From assembly GCF_000238915.1 (NCBI RefSeq), contig NZ_BAEG01000092.1, forward strand, positions 1 through 64,000: a stretch of DNA of 64,000 nucleotides, in the 5' to 3' direction. Positions 43,121-51,921 of the stretch are shown one piece after another. Source of the stretch: Arthrobacter globiformis NBRC 12137 (GTDB lineage: Bacteria > Actinomycetota > Actinomycetes > Actinomycetales > Micrococcaceae). Position numbers and translations under genes: made by a program. Every line of letters starts with the position of its first letter. The stretch's first letter is position 1. The notes under the pieces are model-generated. The model ran no database searches, had not been told where the DNA came from, and saw only the letters and a list, made by a program, of their open reading frames with translations.

Positions 43121-44646
43121 TGGCCGAAACGACGCCGGACAGCGGCGGACAGCTCCGTCCCGCCGAACCGGCCTCCAACAGTGTCCTCTCCGTGCGCGGC
43201 GGATTAGGCGGGATCTCCTTCCAGCTCGAGGAACTGGACGCCGGAGCGCGGGAGCTGGATGCGCTCGCCCGGGATTTGGCGTCCGTGGAACTGGGCGTTT
43301 ACAGGGTCTGGGAGGCATCGGGAAGCTACCAGCGAGATAATCCGTTTAGCGGCGCCGAGGCCCTGACCGCGGTCTGGGAAGGGCAGCGCTCCGTGGCGGC
43401 GGTACGGAAGGAGCTGGAGCGCCTGGCTGGCGGCGTGCGCGCCTGCCAGCTTGAGTACAGCGCCGCCGAGTCGGCAAACCAGCTGGTGATGCAGCTCGGA
43501 CTGAATGCGTCATGGCTATGGGGGCGGCAGGTGGTGGACTTTGGTCTGTCGGGGGACTGGCGTCCGAATGGGGCGAGCACCGAGGCGATCACCGGGAGCG
43601 TCCCCCTCCTGGGCGGCACGATCCTGGCGGCGCTCCTGGGAACGCGGCCAGGCGAGATCGATGCCGCAGCGCGGATGGCCGTGACCTCTGGCGGGCGTGC
43701 CAGCGTGCCAGTTATCCTCCGCATGCTGCTGGACCGGGTCAAACCCGAACTGAAGCCGCGGCCGGTCAGGGCTCTGACGCAGGGCTCCGCGGACATTGAC
43801 CTGGACGCTTCCCCGGCAGGCCTCCTCGCCCGGGCAGGGGAGGTGGCAGACGCCGGCCCGGGCCACATCGAAATCATCCAGACAACCACCGGCGGACGCG
43901 ATGCGTACATCGTGATCATTCCAGGAACCCAGCCCGGCAACACCGGCGGACCCAACCCCTTCGACGAGGCCGGTGTCGGCGAAGCGCTGGGATATGGGTC
44001 CGAGTACACCACCGCGGCAATCCGCGCAGCCCTTCGCCAGGCCGGCGCGGAGGCCGGGGACCAGGTGGTGGCCGTGGGCTACAGCCAGGGCGGCATCCAT
44101 GCAATGAATTTGAGCCAGCACAAGGCTTTCCTCGCCGAGTACAACCTCAGGTACGTGCTGACTGCAGGATCGCCGGTCGGCGCAATAACTCCAGAACCCG
44201 GCGTCAGCAGCCTGCACCTGGAGCACCGGCAGGACTGGGTTCCGGGCAGCGAAGGCCTTCCCAACCCGGACACCAGGGACCGGGTGACAGTAACGCTGAA
44301 CGGATTGGTCAGGACGCCTGCCGGTGAGGACGCCGGGCTCGGCCCCGGGCACCGGCTCGCCCACTACGAGGCCGGGGCCCGGGCAGTCTCCGCGAGTCCG
44401 GATACTTCGCTGGTGGCGTCCACCGCCGCGCTTGCCGGAGTAGTGGGTGCGGGAGGAACGGCCAGGGCCACCCGCTTCCAGCTGGTCCGTGCGCCAAAGC
44501 CGCATGCGCCCGCCGTGCAGCCGTCACTGCCCGGCCTGGGCAGGGGAATCCTTCCCCTCGGCGGGGGTGTCAGCCTCGGGGGTTTCAGCGGCGGGGGTGT
44601 TAGCGGTGGCGGGCGCCGGGGAGCCGGTCTGCCACCAGCGAAATGA
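43120..44646 (+). CDS. Alpha/beta hydrolase with WXG-like helical N-terminus
   Basis: A 508-aa protein. The first about 130 residues form helices (QLEELDAGARELDALARDL, then VWEGQRSVAAVRKELERLAGGV) similar in style to WXG/LXG proteins. The C-terminal half is an alpha/beta hydrolase with YIVIIPGTQ, the nucleophile elbow GYSQGG (Ser322) and a later acid/His region (LEHRQDWVPG and LGPGHRLAHYE). The tail is Gly-rich. There is no signal peptide. Translational coupling to the WXG-like gene suggests a secreted lipase/esterase moved by a type-VII-type system or a related polymorphic effector; no secretion genes are in the window. Its end overlaps the convergent holin-like gene by 47 bases. Confidence 0.78.
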   Translation: MAETTPDSGGQLRPAEPASNSVLSVRGGLGGISFQLEELDAGARELDALARDLASVELGVYRVWEASGSYQRDNPFSGAEALTAVWEGQRSVAAVRKELERLAGGVRACQLEYSAAESANQLVMQLGLNASWLWGRQVVDFGLSGDWRPNGASTEAITGSVPLLGGTILAALLGTRPGEIDAAARMAVTSGGRASVPVILRMLLDRVKPELKPRPVRALTQGSADIDLDASPAGLLARAGEVADAGPGHIEIIQTTTGGRDAYIVIIPGTQPGNTGGPNPFDEAGVGEALGYGSEYTTAAIRAALRQAGAEAGDQVVAVGYSQGGIHAMNLSQHKAFLAEYNLRYVLTAGSPVGAITPEPGVSSLHLEHRQDWVPGSEGLPNPDTRDRVTVTLNGLVRTPAGEDAGLGPGHRLAHYEAGARAVSASPDTSLVASTAALAGVVGAGGTARATRFQLVRAPKPHAPAVQPSLPGLGRGILPLGGGVSLGGFSGGGVSGGGRRGAGLPPAK

Positions 44647-45028
44647 CGGTGATGATGATGGCAGCCAGCACGGCGGTCCAGAAGAACGAATCGATGGTGA
44701 AGTGCACGGGCGTGTAGCCGCTGATCCAGGAGGTGAGATAGAGCATCGCGGCATTGATCACCACCGTGAACAGCCCCAGCGTCAGGATGGTGATGGGCAG
44801 GGAGAGGAAGCTGACCACCGGCCGCACAAACGCATTGACCAGGCCGAAAATCAGCCCGACGAACAGGTACGCGAGGACAATGCCGGCGGCGTCGGTTCCC
44901 TGGTTTACCCCGGTCTTGGCTACGGCTTCCGTGGTGGCTGTGGTGGAGATATCCAGGCCGGGCAGAAGCCAGCTGGCAACCCACAGCGCCAGCCCATTAA
45001 TGATCACGCGCATGATGAAAGACCGCAT
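44600..45028 (-). CDS. Phage-holin-family (superfamily IV-like) membrane protein
   Basis: A 142-aa protein with four hydrophobic segments (IIRVIINGLALWVASWLLPG-like start, AGIVLAYLFVGLIFGLVNAFVRP, SLPITILTLGLFTVVINAAMLYL, SFFWTAVLAAIIITVISLVAD). The pattern RPVVSFLSLPITILTLGLF is typical of the YvlD/mycobacterial holin-like family. Despite the name these are common chromosomal proteins, with no prophage context here. It overlaps the end of the alpha/beta hydrolase gene and is head-to-head with the aminotransferase. Confidence 0.85.
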   Translation of the reverse strand: MRSFIMRVIINGLALWVASWLLPGLDISTTATTEAVAKTGVNQGTDAAGIVLAYLFVGLIFGLVNAFVRPVVSFLSLPITILTLGLFTVVINAAMLYLTSWISGYTPVHFTIDSFFWTAVLAAIIITVISLVADRLPGARHR

Positions 45029-45087
45029 GCGCCCATGCTTTCACACCGCACGGCCAGGCAGGCAGTCAGGGGCATAGGCTGGGTGGC

Positions 45088-46206
45088 ATGACTTCATCAG
45101 AGACTATGGCGGGGGGCCTGAGGCCCCGACCGGTGGTTGATCGGCTGCCCCGCTACGCCGCCGGCAAGCCGCCCGTCGCCGTCGACGGCCTTGCAAGCTA
45201 CAAGCTGTCGTCCAACGAGAACCCGCTGCCGCCCATCCCTGCCGTGGTGGAGGCCATTGCCGCCCAGACCGACTTCAACCGCTACCCCGACCCGCTCAGC
45301 ACCAAGCTGCGCACCGCGCTCGCCGGGTTCCTCGACGTCCCGGCCGAGGACATCGTCACCGGTGCCGGCAGCCTCGGCGCCCTCACCCAGCTGCTGGCTA
45401 CGTTCGCCGGGCAGAATGACGATGGCAAACCGGACGAAGTGATCTACGCATGGCGGTCCTTCGAGGCCTACCCCATCTGCGTCGGGCTGGCCGGGGCGGA
45501 AAGCGTCCGGATTCCCGTGACGGCTGACGGGCGCCATGACCTCGACGCCATGGCCGCAGCCGTGACAGCGCGAACAAGGGTGATCCTGCTCTGCACCCCC
45601 AACAACCCCACCGGCCCCATCCTGACCGCCGCGGAAACTGAGCGGTTCATCAGGTCCGTGCCTTCGGACGTTGTGGTGGTCATCGACGAGGCCTACCAGG
45701 AGTTCGTCCGGGCAGAAGACGCCGTGGACGGCATCCGGATGTACCGCAAGTACCCCAATGTGGTGGTGCTCAGGACGTTCTCCAAGGCACACGGCCTGGC
45801 TGGCCTCCGCGTCGGCTACAGCGTTTCCCAGCCCCAGCTCACCCAGCACCTGCGCGTCGCCGCCACCCCGTTCGCGGTCTCGCAGATCGCCGAACAGGCC
45901 GCGGTGGTGTCCCTGCAGAATTTTGACCAGGTTGTAGAAAGGGTACAAAGCCTGGTGGAGGAGCGGGACCGCGTGTCAGCGGGCCTCCGGGACCTCGGCT
46001 GGTTCGTCCCGGACGCGCAGGGGAACTTTGTCTGGCTTGATCTGGGCGCGAACAGCGCGGAGTTTGCCCAGCTCGCCGGCGAACGTGCACTGTCTGTGCG
46101 CGCCTTCGGAAATGAAGGCGTCAGGGTCAGCATCGGCGAAGCGGAAGCGAACACCCGTTTCCTGGAACTCTGTGCGGTTTACACAAAACCGCCACGCCGT
46201 TCCTAG
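45088..46206 (+). CDS. pat: Histidinol-phosphate/aromatic amino-acid aminotransferase
   Basis: A 372-aa class II PLP aminotransferase with KLSSNENPLPP near the N-terminus, CTPNNPTGP, the Asp-Glu-Ala-Tyr (VIDEAYQEF) and the Schiff-base Lys in RTFSKAHGLAGLRVGY. It fits HisC-like phenylalanine aminotransferases of actinobacteria; HisC activity cannot be excluded. There is no Shine-Dalgarno; TAGGCT (45075-45080) lies seven bases before ATG 45088, suggesting a leaderless mRNA. No his genes are nearby, which favours the aromatic role. Confidence 0.87.
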   Translation: MTSSETMAGGLRPRPVVDRLPRYAAGKPPVAVDGLASYKLSSNENPLPPIPAVVEAIAAQTDFNRYPDPLSTKLRTALAGFLDVPAEDIVTGAGSLGALTQLLATFAGQNDDGKPDEVIYAWRSFEAYPICVGLAGAESVRIPVTADGRHDLDAMAAAVTARTRVILLCTPNNPTGPILTAAETERFIRSVPSDVVVVIDEAYQEFVRAEDAVDGIRMYRKYPNVVVLRTFSKAHGLAGLRVGYSVSQPQLTQHLRVAATPFAVSQIAEQAAVVSLQNFDQVVERVQSLVEERDRVSAGLRDLGWFVPDAQGNFVWLDLGANSAEFAQLAGERALSVRAFGNEGVRVSIGEAEANTRFLELCAVYTKPPRRS

Positions 46207-46265
46207 CGCTTAACAAACAGCCGGCGCTACCTACGCCGGATAAAGTAAGGAACAGTAAGCCAAAT

Positions 46266-46307
46266 ATATATGCCTCGCCGGGAATGCATTCCCCGCGAGG
46301 CATATAT
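46266..46307. repeat. 42-nt near-perfect palindrome before the 2-oxoacid dehydrogenase operon
   Basis: Positions 46266-46307 pair at 20 of 21 symmetric positions (only C46279/C46294 mismatch), with outer ATATATGCCTCGC arms and inner GGAATGCATTCC. It lies 60 nt after pat and 48 nt before the E1alpha start codon. It may be a terminator for pat, an attenuator, or an operator of unusual length. No T-run follows. Confidence 0.8.
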
Positions 46308-46354
46308 CCCAGCGACATTGCAACGCATCCGGATGCGGCAGGCAAGGAGACGGT

Positions 46355-47581
46355 ATGGGCGCAACACATCTGCCCTCCACCGAGTTCGATGGAACGGAAC
46401 TGGACGACCAGCTCGAGGCGCAGGCCGAGGCTGCCTTGGGCGTGCCTCCGACTGAAATGGTCCAGCTTCTGCGCCCCGATGGCACGCTGGGCGCGGACTC
46501 CGTATTTTCCGAGTACGCCCAGCGTCTCGACGCCGAAAAGTTCCGGGGTTTCTACGCGGACATGGCGGCCATCCGTCGCTTTGACCAGGAGGCCACGGCC
46601 CTGCAGCGGCAGGGCCAGCTGGCATTGTGGGTTCCGCTCACGGGCCAGGAAGCCGCCCAGATCGGATCCGGGCGGGCCAGCCAGCCGCAGGACTACATAT
46701 TCCCCACCTACCGTGAGCACGGCGTCGCGCTGACCCGCAACGTGGACCTGGCCGAACTGCTGAAGCAGTTCCGCGGCGTCTCCAACGGCGGCTGGAACCC
46801 CAAGGACACCAATTTCCACCTGTACACACTGGTCCTGGCTGCGCAGACGCCGCACGCCGTCGGATATGCCATGGGCATCCAGCGCGACCAGCGGCTGGCA
46901 GCGGCCCAGGGTGTGGAAGGCTCGGCCGAACCGAAGGCCGCCGTCATGGTCTACTTCGGCGACGGTGCGAGCTCCGAGGGTGACGTCCACGAGTCCATGG
47001 TCTTCGCCTCCTCGTACAATGCCCCGGTGGTCTTCTTCTGCCAGAACAACCACTGGGCTATCTCCGTGCCCACAGCTGTGCAGACCCGCATCCCGCTCTC
47101 CAACCGCGCCAAGGGCTACGGGTTCCCGGGCATCCGCGTGGACGGCAACGACGTCATCGCTGTCCACGCAGTCACCGAATGGGCGCTCGAACACGCGCGG
47201 CAGGGCAACGGACCGGTCCTGATTGAGGCCTTCACCTACCGGGTGGGAGCCCACACCACAGCCGACGACCCCACGAAGTACCGCGAGTCCTCAGAAGAGG
47301 CCCTGTGGCGCGAAAAGGACCCGCTGGACCGCCTGGAGAAGTACCTCCGCTCCGAGGGCATGGCCGACGAGGCCTTCTTCGCCAAGGTTGCTGCCGAGGG
47401 CGACGAACTCGCCGCCTACATCCGCAAGTCCACGTACGCGTCGGACGCCCCGGACATCAGGACGGCCTTTGCCAACACCTACGTCGAGGCGCATCCGCTC
47501 GTGGCCGAGGAACTGGCGTGGTTCGAGCAGTACAGCGCCGGCTTTGCCGGCGAGGACGAGGGAGAAGGGGCAGGCCGCTGA
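46355..47581 (+). CDS. bkdA: Branched-chain 2-oxoacid (or pyruvate) dehydrogenase E1 alpha
   Basis: A 408-aa E1 alpha with the thiamine-diphosphate motif GDGASSEGDVHESMVFA...NN (VFFCQNNHWAISVP), QEAAQIGSG and PTYREHGVAL. With E1 beta it decarboxylates a branched-chain 2-oxoacid or pyruvate and transfers the acyl group to E2. ATG 46355 has AAGGAG about five bases upstream. Its TGA overlaps the E1 beta ATG. The separate alpha/beta E1 and the upstream aminotransferase favour a branched-chain substrate, but pyruvate/acetoin cannot be excluded. Confidence 0.9.
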   Translation: MGATHLPSTEFDGTELDDQLEAQAEAALGVPPTEMVQLLRPDGTLGADSVFSEYAQRLDAEKFRGFYADMAAIRRFDQEATALQRQGQLALWVPLTGQEAAQIGSGRASQPQDYIFPTYREHGVALTRNVDLAELLKQFRGVSNGGWNPKDTNFHLYTLVLAAQTPHAVGYAMGIQRDQRLAAAQGVEGSAEPKAAVMVYFGDGASSEGDVHESMVFASSYNAPVVFFCQNNHWAISVPTAVQTRIPLSNRAKGYGFPGIRVDGNDVIAVHAVTEWALEHARQGNGPVLIEAFTYRVGAHTTADDPTKYRESSEEALWREKDPLDRLEKYLRSEGMADEAFFAKVAAEGDELAAYIRKSTYASDAPDIRTAFANTYVEAHPLVAEELAWFEQYSAGFAGEDEGEGAGR

Positions 47582-48561
47582 TGACCACCATGACCATTGC
47601 CAAGGCCATCAACGAAGGCCTGCGCGCCACGCTCAGCAACAACCCCAAGTCCCTGCTCATGGGCGAGGACATCGGCCCTCTCGGCGGCGTCTACCGCGTC
47701 ACCGACGGCCTGATCGGCGAATTCGGGCCAGACCGCGTGGTGGACACCCCGCTCGCCGAATCCGGCATCATCGGCACGGCGATCGGCCTGGCGCTGCGCG
47801 GCTACCTGCCCGTTGCCGAGATCCAGTTCGACGGCTTCGTCTTCCCCGGCTTCAACCAGATCACCACCCAGCTGGCAAAAATGCACTCGCGCAGCAACGG
47901 CAACCTCACCGTGCCCGTGGTCATCCGCATCCCCTACGGCGGCGGCATCGGCTCCATCGAGCACCACTCGGAATCGCCGGAGGCGCTGTTCGCGCACACC
48001 CCGGGTCTGCGCATCATCACCCCGTCCAACCCCCACGACGCCTACTGGATGATCCAGCAGGCCGTGAACTGCCAGGACCCGGTGATCGTCTTCGAGCCGA
48101 AGCGCCGCTACTGGCTCAAGGGCGAGGTCGACACCGAATCCGCCGGCCCGGCTGAGGACCCGTTCAAGGCCCACGTGGTCCGGGAGGGGACCGACGCCAC
48201 CGTGGTGGTTTACGGCCCGCTCGTTCCCGTGGCCCTCGCCGCCGCCAACGCCGCGGCCGAGGACGGCCGCAGCATCGAAGTGATCGACCTGCGCTCCATC
48301 TCGCCGATCGATTTCGACGCCATCGAGGCCTCCGTCAAGAAAACGGGCCGGCTCGTCGTGGCGCATGAGGCTCCCACCTTCGGCGGCATCGGCGGCGAAA
48401 TCGCTGCCCGAATCAGCGAACGGGCCTTCCTCTCGCTGGAGGCGCCGGTCATCCGGGTAGGGGGCTTCCATATGCCGTACCCCGTGGCCAAGATCGAAGA
48501 GGACTACCTCCCGGACATCGACCGCATCCTTGAGGCGCTGGACCGCACCTTCGCGTACTGA
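47581..48561 (+). CDS. bkdB: 2-oxoacid dehydrogenase E1 beta
   Basis: A 326-aa E1 beta with the typical start MTIAKAINEGLRATLSN, the conserved MGEDIGPLGGVYRVTDGL, FDGFVFPGFNQI and PYGGGIGSIEHHSESPEALF, and the transketolase C-terminal domain (VAHEAPTFGGIGGEIAA). The frame is open upstream from 47305, but ATG 47581 overlaps the E1 alpha stop and begins the homologous part. It is translationally coupled with E1 alpha. Confidence 0.93.
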   Translation: MTTMTIAKAINEGLRATLSNNPKSLLMGEDIGPLGGVYRVTDGLIGEFGPDRVVDTPLAESGIIGTAIGLALRGYLPVAEIQFDGFVFPGFNQITTQLAKMHSRSNGNLTVPVVIRIPYGGGIGSIEHHSESPEALFAHTPGLRIITPSNPHDAYWMIQQAVNCQDPVIVFEPKRRYWLKGEVDTESAGPAEDPFKAHVVREGTDATVVVYGPLVPVALAAANAAAEDGRSIEVIDLRSISPIDFDAIEASVKKTGRLVVAHEAPTFGGIGGEIAARISERAFLSLEAPVIRVGGFHMPYPVAKIEEDYLPDIDRILEALDRTFAY

Positions 48562-48646
48562 CGCCGTTGCACCAGCGCCTGCTGACTCTTTCGCCTACCG
48601 CCTCCGCACCTCCCGGAGCGCCCGAGCTTTCGAACCCGAGGATCCC

Positions 48647-50167
48647 ATGACGCTTAACAAGTTCAACCTCCCCGACGTCGGTGAGGGCCTGACCGAGGCA
48701 GAGATCGTTTCGTGGAAGGTCAAGCCCGGCGACGAGGTGGCCATCAACGACGTCCTGTGTGAAATCGAGACGGCCAAGTCCCTCGTTGAGCTCCCGTCGC
48801 CGTTCGCCGGTACCGTCACCGAGCTGCTGGTTCAGGAAGGGGCAACGGTCGACGTCGGGACTGCCATCATCAGCGTGTCTGACTCCATGTCCGGCGATCC
48901 TACGCCGGCCGACGCGCCGCTGCCCGCGGTCCCGGATGCCGAGCCGGCGCCGATGTACGGAAAGCTGAAGGACGACGGTGAAGCTGGCGTTAGCGGTCTT
49001 GCTGCCGGTCCGCTGGTGGGTTCCGGTCCGAAGGCCGACGCCGTGAAGCGGCGGCCGCGCAAGACGGGGCACGTTATTCCGGCGGATGCAATGCACGGTG
49101 CTCCGGAGGTTGAGCCGGTCCAGCCCCGGTCTGCCGAGGAAGTGCTCTCGGACGGTCCGGCCAGCGCCGGACCGGTGGCCGCGTCTGCCGTGTCGAGGCG
49201 GCCCGAGTGGACTCCAACAATCGAGAGCGACAAGCCGACCTTCGGCGGGGCCATTTCCGGGCTCGTAAACAGGGTCCTGGCCAAGCCGCCCGTGCGCAAG
49301 ATCGCCCGCGACCTGGGGATTGACCTGGCCGACGTCGTGGCCACGGGCGCGCGCGGCGAGGTGACGCGCGAGGACCTGGTCAGCTACCAGGCGCAGCGCG
49401 ATGCGGAACTGGACAAGGCGGACACCTTCTGGGGAACGTCAGGCCGTCCCCAGGAGCAGCGGATCGAACGGATCCCCGTTAAGGGTGTCCGCAAGGCCAC
49501 CGCGAAGGCCATGGTGGAGTCGGCGTTCTCCGCCCCGCACGTGAGTATCTTCGTGGACGTGGACGCCAGCCGGACCATGGAGTTCGTCAAGCGGCTCAAG
49601 GCTTCGCGGGACTTTGAAGGCATCAAGGTCTCACCTCTGCTGATCCTCGCGAAGGCCGTCATCTGGGCGGCGGCACGGAACCCGAGCGTCAACGCCACCT
49701 GGGTGGACAACCCGGACGGCAGCGACACCGCCGAGATCCACATCAAGCACTTCATGAACCTGGGTATCGCCGCGGCCACGCCCCGCGGGCTGATGGTCCC
49801 GAACATCAAGAACGCCCAGGACCTGTCCCTCAAGGAACTGGCGCTGGCCCTCAACGACCTCGCCACCACCGCGCGCGCCGGCAAGACCCAGCCGGCGCAG
49901 ATGCAGGGCGGCACGCTGACGGTGACCAACATCGGCGCCCTCGGCATCGACACCGGAACCCCCATCATCAACCCCGGCGAGGTGGCCATCGTGGCGTTCG
50001 GCACGATCAAGCAAAAGCCGTGGGTCCTGGACGGCGAGGTCATTCCCCGCTGGATCACCACGCTTGGCGGATCCTTCGATCACCGGGTCGTGGACGGCGA
50101 CCTTTCAGCCCGCTTCATGGCCGACGTCGCCGCCATCCTGGAAGAGCCGGCACTGCTGCTCGACTGA
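48647..50167 (+). CDS. bkdC: 2-oxoacid dehydrogenase E2, dihydrolipoamide acyltransferase
   Basis: A 506-aa E2. It has one lipoyl domain with the lipoyl-Lys in EIETAKSLVELPSP (about residue 43), a Pro/Ala-rich linker, a peripheral-subunit-binding domain (PPVRKIARDLGIDLADV, about 210-245) and the catalytic domain ending in GGSFDHRVVDGDLSARF with the active His. ATG 48647 follows GAGG; upstream codons are open but not homologous. No E3 (lipoamide dehydrogenase) gene follows, so E3 must come from elsewhere. Confidence 0.94.
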   Translation: MTLNKFNLPDVGEGLTEAEIVSWKVKPGDEVAINDVLCEIETAKSLVELPSPFAGTVTELLVQEGATVDVGTAIISVSDSMSGDPTPADAPLPAVPDAEPAPMYGKLKDDGEAGVSGLAAGPLVGSGPKADAVKRRPRKTGHVIPADAMHGAPEVEPVQPRSAEEVLSDGPASAGPVAASAVSRRPEWTPTIESDKPTFGGAISGLVNRVLAKPPVRKIARDLGIDLADVVATGARGEVTREDLVSYQAQRDAELDKADTFWGTSGRPQEQRIERIPVKGVRKATAKAMVESAFSAPHVSIFVDVDASRTMEFVKRLKASRDFEGIKVSPLLILAKAVIWAAARNPSVNATWVDNPDGSDTAEIHIKHFMNLGIAAATPRGLMVPNIKNAQDLSLKELALALNDLATTARAGKTQPAQMQGGTLTVTNIGALGIDTGTPIINPGEVAIVAFGTIKQKPWVLDGEVIPRWITTLGGSFDHRVVDGDLSARFMADVAAILEEPALLLD

Positions 50168-50197
50168 CCTGCCCGACTGGCCTGCTCGACTGACGGT

Positions 50198-50220
50198 CCC
50201 CGGAGGGGTACCCTCCGGGG
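50198..50220 (+). terminator. Hairpin terminator after the E2 gene
   Basis: A 10-bp perfect stem (50198-50207 with 50211-50220) around GTA, 31 bases after the E2 stop, followed by A and G rather than T. Confidence 0.65.
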
Positions 50221-50258
50221 AAAGGGGGAAGGGCCGGACAGTCAGGGACGGGGTTCCC

Positions 50259-50888
50259 ATGGGTGAGGATCGCGGGATCGTCAGCATCCGCGTGAAGAAC
50301 CGCGTGGCCCGGGCCATCACGGAGGCCCTTCAGCCGCCCATCACCGTGGCTTTGCTGCTGCTCCTCAGCCCGGCAATGGAACCCGGCTTTCCGGGCACCG
50401 TCTGGTTCGGCGCCGTGGCGGTGCTGTTTGTGTGCGTGCTGCCGCTGGCCGCCGTCGTCGTTCTGGTCCGGATGGGCAAGGTGACGGACCGCCACGTCAG
50501 CGACCGCAAGCAACGCTTCCCGGTGCTCGCCATGTCGGTGGTGTCTTTGCTCGCGGGGCTGGGAGTCCTGCTGGCCATCAACGCCCCGTACAGCGTCATC
50601 GTGGTGGTGCTGGCCATCGTGGGCGGTGTGGTGGTGCTCGCCGTTATCAGCCTGTTCTGGAAAATCAGCGGCCACGCCGGCGCCATCGCCCTGACGACTG
50701 TCATTACCGTGCTGATCCTGGGCACGCCGTGGATTCCGCTGCTGCTGCTGATACCCGCTGTCGGGTGGTCCCGGGTGGTGCTGCGCGCGCATACCGTGGC
50801 GCAGGTTGTTGCCGGCGCCCTGGTGGGAGGCGGCGTTACCGCAGCGCTCTGGTGGCTGCTCCGCGAGCTGCTGGTACGGATCGGCTGA
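50259..50888 (+). CDS. PAP2-like membrane protein
   Basis: A 209-aa protein with about five or six membrane helices. It keeps parts of the PAP2 phosphatase motifs: an Arg/Lys-rich VSDRKQRFP, KISGHAGAI (SGH) and SRVVLRAHTVAQVVAG (R-x5-H). The Asp normally four residues after the catalytic His is Gln, so activity may be altered. ATG 50259 is preceded by GGGACGGGG. Likely acts on a lipid pyrophosphate or phosphate; substrate unknown. Confidence 0.78.
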   Translation: MGEDRGIVSIRVKNRVARAITEALQPPITVALLLLLSPAMEPGFPGTVWFGAVAVLFVCVLPLAAVVVLVRMGKVTDRHVSDRKQRFPVLAMSVVSLLAGLGVLLAINAPYSVIVVVLAIVGGVVVLAVISLFWKISGHAGAIALTTVITVLILGTPWIPLLLLIPAVGWSRVVLRAHTVAQVVAGALVGGGVTAALWWLLRELLVRIG

Positions 50889-50941
50889 CGGCGGGCGTGG
50901 GCAGATGCCGGGGCCCCGTGGACCGGCGGCGGAGGCTGGCC

Positions 50942-51283
50942 TTAGTAGGCGGCGTAGGAGTTGGCCAGCAACTGGGCCATGGCCGGGTCGGCGGACATGC
51001 CTGCCATGCTCACCGCAGCGGCCAGCATGACGCCAGCTACGGCGGCGATGCCGCAGCTCACGAGCGTGAGGAACTTCCAGTCCTCGCGCACGACGCTCTT
51101 CAGCGTGTCCGGCAGCTGCAGGTCGGGGGAGATGAGATTCGGGGCGCTGTCCACCGAGCCGTCGTCGAGGAGGGCGATTACGCGGCCGGCCGAGCGGTCC
51201 ACGCGCATCGCGCTGATGTGGTTGCCGTGGCGGGCAAGGAGGATGTCGTGGCCGACGAGGTGGCGACGCTGGAGTGTAAGCAC
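50942..51283 (-). CDS. Small membrane-anchored hypothetical protein
   Basis: A 113-aa protein with a soluble N-terminal part (HDILLARHGNHISAMRVDRSAGRVIALLDDG) and one C-terminal membrane segment (FLTLVSCGIAAVAGVMLAAAVSMAG). It starts at GTG 51283 after AGGGGA. I do not recognise a family. Confidence 0.6.
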   Translation of the reverse strand: MLTLQRRHLVGHDILLARHGNHISAMRVDRSAGRVIALLDDGSVDSAPNLISPDLQLPDTLKSVVREDWKFLTLVSCGIAAVAGVMLAAAVSMAGMSADPAMAQLLANSYAAY

Positions 51284-51432
51284 TGTGTTCCCCTGAAAGG
51301 TAGATTTGGGTTTGTCCGCACCATCGGGGGCACCTCCAATTTTATCTTTCAGGGCATGCCGGACTGCCCGAAACGGGGGTGAGACTGCCCACCAGCCCGG
51401 GTGATCCGCGTCAAGTCAGGCCCGCGCTGCGG

Positions 51433-51864
51433 CTAATCGGCTCCGTAGGTATTCGCGATGTAGACGTCGCAGGACGCGCTGTGGGCAACGCTGTTGGCCA
51501 CACTGCCCAGCACGCGCCCAAGGCCCTGCATGCGGCGGTTTCCCACCACGATCATGCTTGCGTCGAGCCGGTCCGCCTCCCTGACCAGGGCTTCTGCTGG
51601 CTTGCCCCGCGCGGAGGAATAGGTTACCTGGAGCTCGCCGGCCGCCAGCGCGGCCGCCACATCCCGGGCCACCTTTTCCGCTTCGCCGGCGTCCGAGACG
51701 ATCCACCGGTCACTGCCGCTGCCGAAGACTTCGGTCCTGTCGGTATCGAATGCGGACACGACGTGGAGCCTGGCGCCCAGCGCCGCTGCCAGGTCCCGTG
51801 CCACTTCCGCTGCCTTGCGTGCGGTACCGCTTCCGTCCACGCCCACCACAATTGTTCCCGCCAT
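51433..51864 (-). CDS. Universal stress protein (UspA family)
   Basis: A 143-aa single Usp domain with the N-terminal GTIVVGVDGSGTARKA and the ATP-binding C-terminal pattern G-2x-G-9x-G(S/T), here GNRRMQGLGRVLGSVANSV. GGAGATAAGG precedes ATG 51864. Its cellular role is unspecified. Confidence 0.9.
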   Translation of the reverse strand: MAGTIVVGVDGSGTARKAAEVARDLAAALGARLHVVSAFDTDRTEVFGSGSDRWIVSDAGEAEKVARDVAAALAAGELQVTYSSARGKPAEALVREADRLDASMIVVGNRRMQGLGRVLGSVANSVAHSASCDVYIANTYGAD

Positions 51865-51921
51865 GGCCTTATCTCCTTCGATTAATCGTGACTCATCTGG
51901 TGCCCCGTTCGCGGCCGCAGC

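Noticed and set aside
42776..44646. Complete type VII secretion locus
   Set aside because: No EccC-type ATPase, EccD/EccB membrane protein or mycosin is present in the window; only the substrate-like pair can be argued.
44600..45028. Holin-like gene as sign of a prophage
   Set aside because: No other phage gene, integrase or attachment-site repeat is nearby; this holin-like family is common on actinobacterial chromosomes.
45088..46206. Assignment as biosynthetic HisC
   Set aside because: No histidine-biosynthesis genes are nearby and the sequence fits the aromatic aminotransferase branch as well; kept as an alternative only.
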